A stretch of DNA of 64,000 nt. Origin: Lentimicrobiaceae bacterium. GTDB lineage: Bacteria > Bacteroidota > Bacteroidia > Bacteroidales > P3. The notes beneath the pieces were generated by a model. That model did no database searches and was not told the origin of the DNA. It saw only the letters and a program-made list of their open reading frames with translations. Shown in pieces: positions 7,589-18,800 of this stretch; within the stretch, counting starts at the first letter, position 1, and the number at the start of each line of letters is the position of its first letter. Position numbers and translations under genes: made by a program. The stretch lies in assembly GCA_022510485.1 (NCBI GenBank), contig JAFLTI010000005.1, positions 1 through 64,000 of the forward strand, read 5' to 3'.

Positions 7589-8557
7589 CTAAGCGTCTTC
7601 CGCCAAAGCGTTTGCCCCGCTTACAATTTCCAAAAGTTCGTTCGTAATGGCAGACTGCCGCAGCTTGTTATACCTCAGATTGAGTTCTTTTATCAAGGCA
7701 TCGGCATTATCTGAAGCCTGACTCATGGCGGTCATGCGGGCTCCGTGTTCAGCCACTAAAGACAGACATAGGGTCAGATAAAAATACTGCACCGCCACCA
7801 TAGGTACCATAGTGTCGATAAGGGTGTGCGCATCGGGCAGGATTTCTACCTTATCCGCAAAGAGAGAACCGAAATCCGCCGCAGAAGTAACATCGTCGAG
7901 CACTGCCGCAGAAGCCGCATTGGGTCGTTCGTCGTCAAACAATCTGCTGCCGGCTTCCAAAATCTCGCCTATGGGCAACAGTTTGCGCGCCCTTACCACC
8001 TGCGTGGCGGCGTTTATCGGCTTTTCACACACCACATCGACCCGCTGATAAACACCCTGACTGTACTTATCCATAACCCGCTGCATAAAGGCGGCAACCT
8101 GTGCGTAGTCGGCTTCGGTGGGAGAAAATCCCGGTATATCGCCAAGCTTGTATTTTTTTCCTGAAAAATACACCACAGCACGGTTTCCTATTGGCAATAC
8201 CTCTATGTCGCTTGCCGGCAGATGAGCGTAAGTGCGCCCGATATATTGCTCGGTTTCCTTACATACATTGGAATTGAAACTGCCGCACATTCCCTTGTCG
8301 GATGCCAGAACAATAACCAAAACCCGGTTTACCTTATCGTAACCGTGATGCAAAAGGCTGTTGCTGCCGGCAGGCACATTATTTTCCGCCACATTCCGGT
8401 ATATCTCGAACAGACGGAAACACAAGGCACGCACATGGGCTGCCTTTGCCTGCGCCTTACGCAACTTTGAAACCGATACCATCTTCATCGCAGAGGTAAG
8501 CTGCTGCGTGGACCGCGCCGATTCCAAACGGATTCTGAGTTCCTTTAAGCCTGCCAT
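7589..8557 (-). CDS. atpG: ATP synthase gamma subunit
   Basis: A 322-residue central-stalk subunit of F1 that couples c-ring rotation to catalysis. The N-terminal helix (LKELRIRLESARSTQQLTSAMKMVSVSKLRKAQ) and the C-terminal helix (MTAMSQASDNADALI..LRYNKLRQSAITNELLEIVSGA) are both canonical. It is slightly longer than the usual 285-295 residues because of central insertions. It is the last gene of the atp operon, starting 7 bp after atpA. Confidence 0.96.
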   Translation of the reverse strand: MAGLKELRIRLESARSTQQLTSAMKMVSVSKLRKAQAKAAHVRALCFRLFEIYRNVAENNVPAGSNSLLHHGYDKVNRVLVIVLASDKGMCGSFNSNVCKETEQYIGRTYAHLPASDIEVLPIGNRAVVYFSGKKYKLGDIPGFSPTEADYAQVAAFMQRVMDKYSQGVYQRVDVVCEKPINAATQVVRARKLLPIGEILEAGSRLFDDERPNAASAAVLDDVTSAADFGSLFADKVEILPDAHTLIDTMVPMVAVQYFYLTLCLSLVAEHGARMTAMSQASDNADALIKELNLRYNKLRQSAITNELLEIVSGANALAEDA

Positions 8558-8564
8558 GCCTGTT

Positions 8565-10160
8565 TTATTCTACGGTTGGGGGAAGGATATTCTCTATCGC
8601 CGCTGCCGCCGTTTTCTTGAGCACTTCTTCCATATCGGCATCTATCGCACCCGAAGCGATACGCGCAAGCACATCGGCATGGTCTTTCTTAAGCAGACGC
8701 AGGTATTCCTGTTCAAACTCCTCTACCTTTTCTACCGGCAGTTTAAGCAACAAACCCTTTACTCCGCAATACAGCACCGCCACCTGATCTTCTACATTCA
8801 TAGGCGAATATTGCTGCTGTTTGAGCAATTCCATATTACGGTAGCCTTTATCCAATGCCAATTTGGTAGCCGGATCCAAATCGGAACCGAACTTGGAGAA
8901 AGATTCCAGTTCGCGGAACTGCGCTTGGTCGAGCTTGAGCGTTCCCACTACCTTTTTCATCGACTTGATCTGGGCGGCACCTCCCACACGCGAAACGGAG
9001 ATACCCACATTGATGGCAGGGCGCACCCCGGCGTTGAACAGCCCGGTTTCCAAGAAAATCTGTCCGTCGGTGATAGAAATTACGTTGGTGGGGATATATG
9101 CCGAAACATCGCCTTCCTGCGTTTCGATAATGGGCAATGCCGTAAGCGAACCTCCACCCTTTACCTTACCTTTGAGACATTCGGGAACGTCGTTCATTTT
9201 CTGAGCCACTTCATCGGAACGGATAATCTTGGCGGCGCGTTCCAATAGGCGGGAGTGCAGATAGAACACATCGCCCGGATAGGCTTCCCGTCCGGGGGGA
9301 CGGCGCAGAAGCAAGGACACTTCGCGGTAAGCCACCGCCTGTTTCGACAAGTCGTCGTAAACCACAAGTGCATGACGTCCTGTATCGCGGAAATATTCGC
9401 CTATCGCCGCGCCCGCAAAGGGGGCGTAGAACTGCATTGCCGCCGGGTCTGCTGCCATAGACGCCACTACAATCGTATAGGGCATGGCTCCGTTGTCTTG
9501 CAGGGTCTTTACCACCGCCGCCACCGTAGAGCCTTTCTGTCCTATGGCAACATACACGCAATATATGGGATCTCCCGCTTCGTAACGGGCTTTTTGGTTC
9601 AATATGGTATCAACGGCAATGGCGGTCTTTCCTGTCTGACGGTCGCCGATAATCAACTCACGCTGACCACGTCCGATAGGAATCATGGCGTCCACGCTCT
9701 TTAAGCCTGTCTGCAAGGGCTGTGCCACCGGTTCACGATAGATTACGCCGGGAGCCTTGCGTTCCAAGGGCATCTCCAAAAGTTCGCCTTCGATAGGTCC
9801 TTTGCCGTCTATGGGCTGCCCCAAGGTATTGACCACACGACCCAACATCTGTTCGCCAACACCGATAGAAGCGATACGGTGAGTGCGTTTTACCTTGTCG
9901 CCTTCCTGCACTTCCGCAGAGTTACCCAACATTACCACGCCCACATTGTCTTCTTCAAGATTGAGCACGATGCCGTCTATTCCGGCAGCCGTAAATTCCA
10001 CCAACTCTCCGGATTCAGCCTTGTCTAATCCGAACACACGGGCAATGCCGTCGCCGGCTTTAAGCACGGTGCCGACTTCCTCCATGTTCTCATTCAGGTT
10101 CAAACCCGCCAGCTGCCGCTTCAAAATTTCCGTTACTTCCGATGCCTTGATACCTGTCAT
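8565..10160 (-). CDS. atpA: ATP synthase alpha subunit
   Basis: A 531-residue non-catalytic nucleotide-binding subunit of F1. The P-loop [11 protein letters not shown], the signature [17 protein letters not shown] and the C-terminal bundle are intact. It is somewhat longer than the E. coli protein. It is the fifth gene of the minus-strand run atpB-E-F-H-A-G; 31 bp separate it from atpH. Confidence 0.97.
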   Translation of the reverse strand: MTGIKASEVTEILKRQLAGLNLNENMEEVGTVLKAGDGIARVFGLDKAESGELVEFTAAGIDGIVLNLEEDNVGVVMLGNSAEVQEGDKVKRTHRIASIGVGEQMLGRVVNTLGQPIDGKGPIEGELLEMPLERKAPGVIYREPVAQPLQTGLKSVDAMIPIGRGQRELIIGDRQTGKTAIAVDTILNQKARYEAGDPIYCVYVAIGQKGSTVAAVVKTLQDNGAMPYTIVVASMAADPAAMQFYAPFAGAAIGEYFRDTGRHALVVYDDLSKQAVAYREVSLLLRRPPGREAYPGDVFYLHSRLLERAAKIIRSDEVAQKMNDVPECLKGKVKGGGSLTALPIIETQEGDVSAYIPTNVISITDGQIFLETGLFNAGVRPAINVGISVSRVGGAAQIKSMKKVVGTLKLDQAQFRELESFSKFGSDLDPATKLALDKGYRNMELLKQQQYSPMNVEDQVAVLYCGVKGLLLKLPVEKVEEFEQEYLRLLKKDHADVLARIASGAIDADMEEVLKKTAAAAIENILPPTVE

Positions 10161-10191
10161 CTTGTCGTTTTTGTAAAATTCTTAATAAATC

Positions 10192-10755
10192 TTAAAAAGT
10201 GCGCGTCAACGTTTTGTCGGTAAGCAGTTCCCTGCGGAGTGCATGTAAACGCCCCGCCACACTGCAATCTACAAACTGCCAGCCCACACGCATGGTAAAA
10301 CCGCCTAAAAGCCGGGACACAACCTTATTGGTCATCTCCACCTCCGTATCGGGCAGATTCTTTTCCAACCAATTTTCAAAAGTTTTGATTTCGGTTGGGG
10401 ACAGAGGCTGCGCACTGCCTACCACCACCCTTGCGATTCCTTTCTTTTTACGGTATAAATCAACAAAGTCGTGGACTATACCATACACATCCGCACTTCT
10501 GTTCTTCTCCACAATCAGATTGAGAAACCGCGCCGAAAGTCCGTCTATGCAGTCCTTGAACAAGCCTGCCAAGGTCTGTTTCTTAAGGGCGACCGGAATT
10601 ACCGGATTAGACATCCATACCCTAACCTGCTTGGCTTCGGCAAAGAAATCCATCAACACACGCATCTGCTCATATACCTGCTCGCCTTGACCGTATTCTT
10701 CAGCCAAATCGTAGAGGGCGCGGGCATAGCGTATGTTCGCCTTTGAGTGTTGCAT
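10192..10755 (-). CDS. atpH: ATP synthase delta subunit (OSCP)
   Basis: A 187-residue peripheral-stalk subunit joining F1 to the b subunits. The N-terminal helical domain starts ARALYDLAEEYGQ. The conserved C-terminal motif lies near residue 150-165 (VSRLLGGFTMRVGWQFVDCSVAGRL in two pieces: LLGGFTMRVG and DCSVAGRL). It begins 3 bp after atpF. Confidence 0.94.
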   Translation of the reverse strand: MQHSKANIRYARALYDLAEEYGQGEQVYEQMRVLMDFFAEAKQVRVWMSNPVIPVALKKQTLAGLFKDCIDGLSARFLNLIVEKNRSADVYGIVHDFVDLYRKKKGIARVVVGSAQPLSPTEIKTFENWLEKNLPDTEVEMTNKVVSRLLGGFTMRVGWQFVDCSVAGRLHALRRELLTDKTLTRTF

Positions 10756-10758
10756 GGC

Positions 10759-11250
10759 TTAGAGCTTTACGTTTTTCAATTCCTTTTCTATCAAAGCCTG
10801 CCGGCGTTCTTGGTCGGAAAGTTCGGTTCCCAGCACCTTTTCCGCCACATCCAATGCCACCGATGCCACTTGATTCTTGATTTCCTCTACCGCCATACGC
10901 CTTTCTCTTTCTATATCGTTCTTGGCGGAGAGCATCATACGTTCATACTCGGCTTTGGCTTTATCGCGGCTTTCTTCTTCAATCTGGCGTCTGATCTGAA
11001 CGGCTTCTTCCAAAATCTTTTCGCGTTCGGTACGAGCCTGCGCCATCATCGTTTTGTTTTCCTCCTGAATACGCTCCATCTCGGCTCGCGTGGCTTCAGC
11101 TTGGTTCAAAGCCGTGCTGATTTTTTCTTCCCGCTTTTTAAGCATTCCGTTAATAACGGGGAATGCCCACTTCTTGAGCATAAAGAAGAGCAGCAAGAAA
11201 ATAAGGCACGTCCAGAACAACACGCCGATTCCCGGCATTACCAATTCCAT
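10759..11250 (-). CDS. atpF: ATP synthase b subunit
   Basis: A 163-residue peripheral-stalk subunit with one N-terminal membrane segment (GIGVLFWTCLIFLLLFFML), then a long charged coiled coil (RAEMERIQEENKTMMAQARTEREK) and a C-terminal delta-binding helix. Single b gene, so the stator is probably a homodimer. Confidence 0.95.
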   Translation of the reverse strand: MELVMPGIGVLFWTCLIFLLLFFMLKKWAFPVINGMLKKREEKISTALNQAEATRAEMERIQEENKTMMAQARTEREKILEEAVQIRRQIEEESRDKAKAEYERMMLSAKNDIERERRMAVEEIKNQVASVALDVAEKVLGTELSDQERRQALIEKELKNVKL

Positions 11251-11276
11251 AACAGCTAAGGTTTAAGGTTTACGCC

Positions 11277-11582
<306 letters not shown>

Positions 11583-11586
11583 CTAA

Positions 11587-12699
11587 TCAATGGCTATGTG
11601 TTTCTTCTGCCGGATGTCCCAAGGCATCGGCCAGATAGGAACAGGACAAAGTGGTAAAAATATATGCCTGAATAAACGAAACCAAGAGTTCAAGGGCATC
11701 GGCGAACAAGCCGAAAACTATCGTGAGCGGCGACACCATAAAACCTAAAGCCGTGCCTATCGCTCCAAAAATCAACACAAGGGAAACAAAACCCAAAATA
11801 ATGATATGCCCTGCCGTCATATTGGCAAAAAGCCGTATCATCAAGACGAAAGGCTTTGTAATAATCTCCATAGCTTCGATAAGCGGCATCAAGGGCAAAG
11901 GAAATTTCATCCACATCGGAATGGCAGGGTTGTTGAACGCATGCGCCCAGAATTTCTTGGTGGAATATCCCATAGTAATGAGATAGGTCAAGAATGCCAA
12001 TACAAATGTTACCGATATGTTGCCGGTTACATTGGCTCCAAAAGGAAAGAAAGGCACGATACCGAGCAGATTACCCAGCAGGATAAAGAAAAACAAGGTT
12101 GCCATATACGGCAGGAACTTGTCGCCTTGTTTCTTACCTAAACTGGCATATATCACATCGTTGCGTACAAAAAGGTATATCGGTTCAAACAAGGCGGCAA
12201 CCCCCTTGGGCGCATTTTCTCCGTTCTTTTTGTAGGAACGCACAATAAAAAAGAAGAGAATCAATATAATGACACAGGAAACCATCAAGCCGAAAACGGT
12301 TTTGGTAATGGAAAAATCCAAAGGTTTCTTGGCTGCGATATGGGTAATTCCAGCTTCATCGGCTTCTAAAACAATGATTTTGCCTTTATGCGGATCTTCC
12401 TTGCGAAGTTGGAAATTTTTATAGGTATGCTGCGGATTTTCAAACCTTGCCGAAGAGAAGACGTGCAGTTTACCTTGATAGATAAGAATAACGGGGAGAT
12501 GCAGTTCTATCTTTTTCCCTTTCCAATCGCAGATATGCCACGAATGTTTGTCGGTAACGTGGTCTAAAATCAGTTCCCCGGCATTGAAACTTTCGTGTTC
12601 AGCAACAGCTTCCTCTGTATTCCGCTGAGCGGAAAGCGATCCCATAGCTGCAAAAGCGCAGGCTAAAATCAAAAATATTTTCAAAAGCAAGCCTCTCAT
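11587..12699 (-). CDS. atpB: ATP synthase a subunit with extracytoplasmic N-terminal domain
   Basis: A 370-residue stator channel subunit. Residues 1-24 form a signal-like segment (LILACAFAAMGSLSAQ). About 110 soluble residues follow (GELILDHVTDKHSWHI..LEADEAGITHI) before the first of the usual membrane helices, an arrangement typical of Bacteroidota. The essential arginine region is present (PFVLMIRLFANMTAGHII). First gene of the operon; no atpI precedes it. A near-consensus -7 box (TAAATTCG, 12740-12733, minus) may drive it. Confidence 0.95.
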   Translation of the reverse strand: MRGLLLKIFLILACAFAAMGSLSAQRNTEEAVAEHESFNAGELILDHVTDKHSWHICDWKGKKIELHLPVILIYQGKLHVFSSARFENPQHTYKNFQLRKEDPHKGKIIVLEADEAGITHIAAKKPLDFSITKTVFGLMVSCVIILILFFFIVRSYKKNGENAPKGVAALFEPIYLFVRNDVIYASLGKKQGDKFLPYMATLFFFILLGNLLGIVPFFPFGANVTGNISVTFVLAFLTYLITMGYSTKKFWAHAFNNPAIPMWMKFPLPLMPLIEAMEIITKPFVLMIRLFANMTAGHIIILGFVSLVLIFGAIGTALGFMVSPLTIVFGLFADALELLVSFIQAYIFTTLSCSYLADALGHPAEETHSH

Positions 12700-12850
12700 C
12701 GTAACATGCCCATTTTTCAGAAATGGCAGACGCGAATTTAAGTAAAAGATTTCAAATCATCTAAAAAAAATGAGGCTGCCTTTTAAGTTAACAAATGTTA
12801 AAATTAAGTTTTATTAACTTAAAATATTATTCTTCAAACACATAGAAACC

Positions 12851-12858
12851 TACTTTTG
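12851..12858 (+). promoter_or_regulatory. -7 box of the SprB-like gene
   Basis: TACTTTTG (12851-12858) matches TAnnTTTG; no good -33 TTTG is seen. It sits 30 bp before the ATG at 12889 and overlaps the TTG at 12856, which argues against translation starting there. The gap 12700-12888 is AT-rich and otherwise shows nothing. Confidence 0.6.
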
Positions 12859-12888
12859 CGTCAATCGGAAACAAAAAAATATACGAAA

Positions 12889-15800
12889 ATGAAAACAATC
12901 CTATCCCTAAAAATCCGCCTTCGGCAGGTATTCCTTTTTCTTCTGCTCCTTATCGGAACGCATACCGCATCCGGTAATAATTTTACCGAGCAGCCCTGTA
13001 ACTACTACAACGTTTTTACCCTTTCCGCCACACTCACGCACAATACGGCGGGTTGCAGCAAAAAAAACGAGGACCTTCCTCATTTTTTTACGCACTATAG
13101 GGCTGCGATAGTCAGCAAAAAAATATTGGATGAGGCAAAGTCTAGTCCTGACATTATAAACTTTTACATGGCACGCCTGCAAAGCGGCTCCAGCTCTTTT
13201 CTTGATCTTCCGCTCGTGGATGACTTTTTGGTGGAAGTTTATTATCTTGATTATATGAATGTTGACATCGAAGACTACTATGTGATCATCTGCACAACCC
13301 AAAAGAAATCAGGAAGCAGTTCAAACGCTCCACTATACGAAGATGCCGCAACCAATCTCAACCAATTGCTGCAATCGCCCATAGCGGTACAACCTATCGG
13401 GGGTTCAGCCACTTTTGATTACAGCAATCCCGTATTGATAAAACTTACCGACTTATTACAAAATAAACTGATAGCTAATTCATCAAATCCAAGTTGTGAA
13501 ACAGTGGAATTCCATTTACAATCAAAATGCGAGTTTACCATCAATGATACCAAAACCATTTATTTAGGCAGTCCTTACTATATTGCCCTTGGCGCCCAAG
13601 CGTCCTGCAACAGCAACTCTTTTCTTGCCACTCCGAATTCTTATCCGGCAGAGATGGACTTTGTCTACACTTCTGGAATATTCAGGTGGGAATATACCCA
13701 CAGCGGTCTTACCGGCTACAAACTTCTGTCCCGGAAAGGGCAAAACACGCGGATTATCGCCACAGAAAGCCCCGATATGCCTATTGGAGAGAATATTGTT
13801 GTAAAAGTTGTTGACGGCAGGGAAGGCAATTCAAAAAACTCAAGGGTGGTCTGCTTCTATCCCGATCTTCCGCAACCCACCAATACCGGCTTTCAACAGA
13901 TTCCCGAAGGGCAGCTACAATTGCCGGAACTCAAACTCAAATTCAACCGGTCCTTTAATTCCGATATGGAAGAAAGACCCACCGTACTTACCGTTTATTC
14001 TTCGGTAGGCAAGGCAGCAGACGGCAGCCCCCTGCCGAACGAATCGATTGTAGTTTATCAGGAACAAATGGATACGTCGAAGTTAGATGGACTGGTCTAT
14101 TCCACCAAGGGTGTATCCAGCAGCTTCATTTCTGCCGGCAACTATTATGTTACGGTAGAGGGCACGGTACGGGGTAAAAGCAATCACCCTGACAAGAACC
14201 CCTCTCTACCGGGAGAGATAAAGACCGCCATGTTTCAAATAGTTCCGATAACGGTGGGAACCAACAGCATCAACATAAAAAACATAGAATTCATTCCGCC
14301 TTTATGTTATGGAGAAAAAGGGAAAATCAAACTGACACTCGGGTCTTATTTCTTACCCGGAATATCGAAATATCCCAATTTCTATTACCGCACGGGAGAA
14401 GACCCCAATGGCGGATTCACTTATGACACCATCAATTTTCGCTGCACCTACTCCGGCTTGCCGGGCGATCCGCAATCTACCTTTGAATGTGATCATATCA
14501 GTTCTCACCAAACCCATTTCAAAATAGAAATCCCTCCTCTGGTACAAACCAAACCTAGTACAGGCGGCATCTTAGGGGAAACGCTTTCATCCAACATAGC
14601 AACCATAGCTTCGGCAACAGATGTCTACGAGAGCCAGACAGCATATTTCCAAATAGATTTTACCCAACCCGATGCACTTGATTTTCCCGTAGAGGTAAAG
14701 CATAACAGCGGCTATTATTATGTGAACCGTCAGATGAAGATGGAAGATGACGGACAAATTACCGTTTTTAGAAACGAAGCAAGCGGCGGCACGCCTCCCT
14801 ACTCTTTCTTTTTCCGCGATGAACTTACCAATTTAAGCGACAAGCCATTGACAAGCGATGTACTGTCTGCTCCCAACATAGGCAAACGCTATATTACGAT
14901 AAAGGATTCCAAGGGCTGTTCCCTGACCAAAACCGTACCGGTGGGAACCCTCAACGGAATGCTGTATGTGCAACTCGACACTGAACGCGAAATTAGCTGT
15001 TACAACGCCAACGACGGTATCTTGAAAGCCACTGTGGTAAAGAAAACAGAAAATCCCTTAAGTTATTCGTGGTATAAAGACGGTGTGCTGTTGCAGGGAA
15101 AAATAAGCCCGATACTCTATGACTTGGGGCCCGGTACCTACAAGGTGGTGTTGACCGACACCGAGACAGGCATGGCATCAAGCGATGAAATAAAACTGAC
15201 TCAACCGAGCCAACTGAACTTGAGCGTACAACAGCAGGAGGATGTGGATTGTTTTGGCAATCGGAGCGGGGTACTTGCATTAAAGGGTTCGGGCGGTATT
15301 TCTCCCTACCTTTATTTATGGGACGGGGTGGACTACGGCAGTCTGCGCCGTGACCTGCCTGCAGGCACTTATCAGGTAAAGTTGATAGACCACAACAGTT
15401 GCGAACTTACGCAATCCTATACAATCCAACAGCCCGAAAAGTTCGAAATCATTATCGACTCGGTTATCCACGCCCATTACGGCATAAACGGAGAGTATGT
15501 GCCGGGGCGGATAGCCTTACATTCTCAAGGAGGAACAAAGCCTTATAAAACCTTGCAAAGCGATGCGGCAGACCTTTCTAAGCTTGATGCAGGCACTTAC
15601 CGGTTCGTGCAATACGATGCAAAACAATGTATTGACGAAAAAGAAGTGCAGGTTTCGTTTTATGAGAAAATGGAAATCCGCATCGTGCAAGACCGGCAGA
15701 ATCTGTGCGCGGGCGACAAAACCGCTGCTTGTCATGTAGAAATTGTGGGCGGTGTTCCTCCTTTCGACATTCAATGGAGCAACGGCAAGCGGCAAAGTTC

Positions 15801-18800
15801 TATAGAGGGGCTTCAGGCAGGCTCCTACGAAGTAAGGGTTACAGATGCTGTGGGAGTGGTTCAAAGCCAGAGCCTGCTTATCCTAACACCGGATCCGCTC
15901 GTTATAGATTCCCTCTCGGTTAAGAATCCTACTTATTACGGTTGTATTGAAGATAACTGCCAGCCCAACGGTACCGACGGAAAGGTCAATTTTGCCATAA
16001 GGGGCGGTACCGCTCCCTATAGCCAGCAATGGAAAAAAGACGGTATCGCCATCTCGGAGGTTTTGCCCGATATGCCGAACTTGGACGCGGGAAAATACGA
16101 ACTGCATATTACCGACAACAACGGCTGCGAAGCGTATCAAACATTCAATCTTGCCGATATTCCTCCTCTGCGTGTCCAAATCGAGGTTTTGCAGCCTATA
16201 GACTGCTCCGGCAACAATAACGGAATCTTGCAGGCTAAAGTTTTGGGAGGTACGCCGCCTTATCGTTATGCTTGGGAAAACATACCCGACACCCTTGCGG
16301 AAATAGGGCAATTGACAAGCGGTACTTATAAAGTATCTGTAACGGATGCATTGGGTGTAACCGCTTCCGCTTCTTTATTCCTGAATGAACCCGAACCTTT
16401 GCGTATTCTCGTAGACGAAGTGATACCGCCCTCTTATCCCGGCAGCAAAGACGGCATAGTTTTTGAGCGTATGGCAGACGGTCAGATTCGGGTTTCCGCC
16501 GCAGGGGGAAGCGCAGCCTATCGTTTTGAATGGAGAAACAAATCGGATTCCCTTATCGGCAATCAAGCCAATCTGCAAGGTCTTTCTGAGGGTATTTACC
16601 GCCTGCGCCTGAGCGACAGGGCGGGCTGCCTTGCCGATACTTTGTTTGAACTACCGCGCACCGAAGCCTTGTTATGTTCTATCGGTATTGAAAAACCGGT
16701 ATCGTGTTTCGGATTTTCCGATGCCGCATTGCAGGCGCATATTCAAGGGGGAAAGACACCTTACCGCATACAATGGATACAGAACGGTATCGATTCGGTA
16801 GGTAATGGAATGTTGCTTGAAGAACGGGCGTGTGCGGACTATATTTTGCTGGTAACTGACAGCGGGGGCGTAGAGGCATCATTTAGCCTGCATTTGCCCC
16901 AGCCGGACAGCCTCAATCTGCAACTTACCGCACAGAATGGGCTTTGCGCGCAGGATTCGGGCGGATTTGCCTTGGCTTCCGTACAAGGCGGCACCTTGCC
17001 TTACCGTTACCACTGGACTGTAAACGGAGAAGAATCCGCCGAGGAAGATTCGCTGCTTTCGCAACTCGAAAACGCTACCGTAGAACTGAGTGTAGTTGAC
17101 CATAGGGGCTGCACCGCCTTTGCCTCTACCACCATTACCGCACCTAAGACTTTGAAATTGGAATATACCGCCATAGATCCGTCTTACTCAGGCAGTTATT
17201 GGAACAAACCAGTATCCGATGCCCTCGACGGCAGTATAGAACTCTTTGCGCAAGGCGGTACGCAACCTTACCGTTTCTTTTGGAATGAAGTTGAAGAAGG
17301 CAGCCGAAAAGAGGGCTTAGACAGCGGCACATACCGTATCAGCATACAGGATGCCAACCATTGCCGGCTCGATACAAATATCCGTTTGGAGCGCACCCCC
17401 AACCTGCTTAGCCGGCTCGACGTATTGCAAAATCCCCTTTGCGCCGACTCGCTCACAGGGGCGTTCAGTCTGTGGTTGCAAGGCGGTGTTAAGCCTTATA
17501 CCTTCGATTGGTATAAAGACGGAAAATGGATCAGTAATGATTCGGTGTACCTGCACAGTGGCATGGGGGCGGGAGTTTACAAGCTTATCCTGCGCGATGC
17601 CAACGGTACAATAAGCCAAGACAGCCTTGTAATCAGCGAACCGGAAAGAATCTCGGTATCGGCTCAGATACACGATGCCAGCGCATGGACTATAGCCAAC
17701 GGTAGTATTCACGTGGAGGTGAGCGGCGGAATTGCCCCCTATGAGCTTTTATGGAGCAACGGAAGCCACCAGAACGATTTGCATAATCTCAAACGGGGCT
17801 CTTATACGCTGAATCTATACGATGCCAATCATTGCCCGGCTCAAAACAGCTATTGGGTGGGCAGCCCCGATTCACTCTTCATCTCGTCTTTGGCTATACA
17901 AAACTGCCGAGCCGAACAAAACGACGGTTCAATCAAACTCAGCATACAGGGAGGATTAGCCCCCTATCGTTACCACTGGAAAGATGCCGTCGGCGCGATT
18001 ATCCACACCGATTCGGGTTCTGAAAAACGGACGGAACTGAACTCCCTCAGGGCTGGTTCCTACCATTTTTACCTTATGGATTCGGGCGGAGCGGAAATAG
18101 AGCGGCTGTTTGAAATCACCACGCTACTCAAATTAGAAGCCGCTCTTTTGCTCGAAAACCCGATACATTGCTACGGAGAACGAACCGCCACCATACAGGC
18201 GTGGATTCGGGGCGGTAAGGAGCCATACAACTGCACTTGGTATGCTATTTCCGACAGTCAACAAACCCATATTCTCCCAAATGACGACCCTACCCGCTTG
18301 GAAAACCTGCCGGCAGGCACCTACCGTTTGCGTGTACAAGATGCTGACGGAGACACTTGTTCAGTGCAACTTACCGTAGGTCAAGCCCCTGCCCTCAATC
18401 TCCTTGCCGACCTCTACCCTGCCGACAATTTAGATACGCTCGACGGCTATTTTATACTAAGACCGCAAGGGGGACGCCCTCCCTATACCTATCGGTGGAG
18501 CAACGGAAACAGATCTTCGATACAATATTTCTCGCGTAATGAAACCTACGCTGCCACCGTTACGGATGCCGAGGGCTGCTCCGCCCATATCAACTTGGAT
18601 TCGGTTATCTCGCAGAAGCTGAAAATCAGTTTACACCAAACTTCCGATATATTGTGCTTCGGAGAAAAGTCGGGGGCTTTACGGGTAGATATTACCAATG
18701 GGAAACCGCCTTTCAGCATACGATGGTCAAACGGAGCCACGAGTCAAGAGAACGAAAATCTTTCTGCCGGTTTATACACCGTATGGGTAAGGGATGCCTA

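Noticed and set aside
12856-12888. TTG start for the SprB-like gene
   Set aside because: It lies within the -7 box; the ATG at 12889 gives a normal signal peptide.
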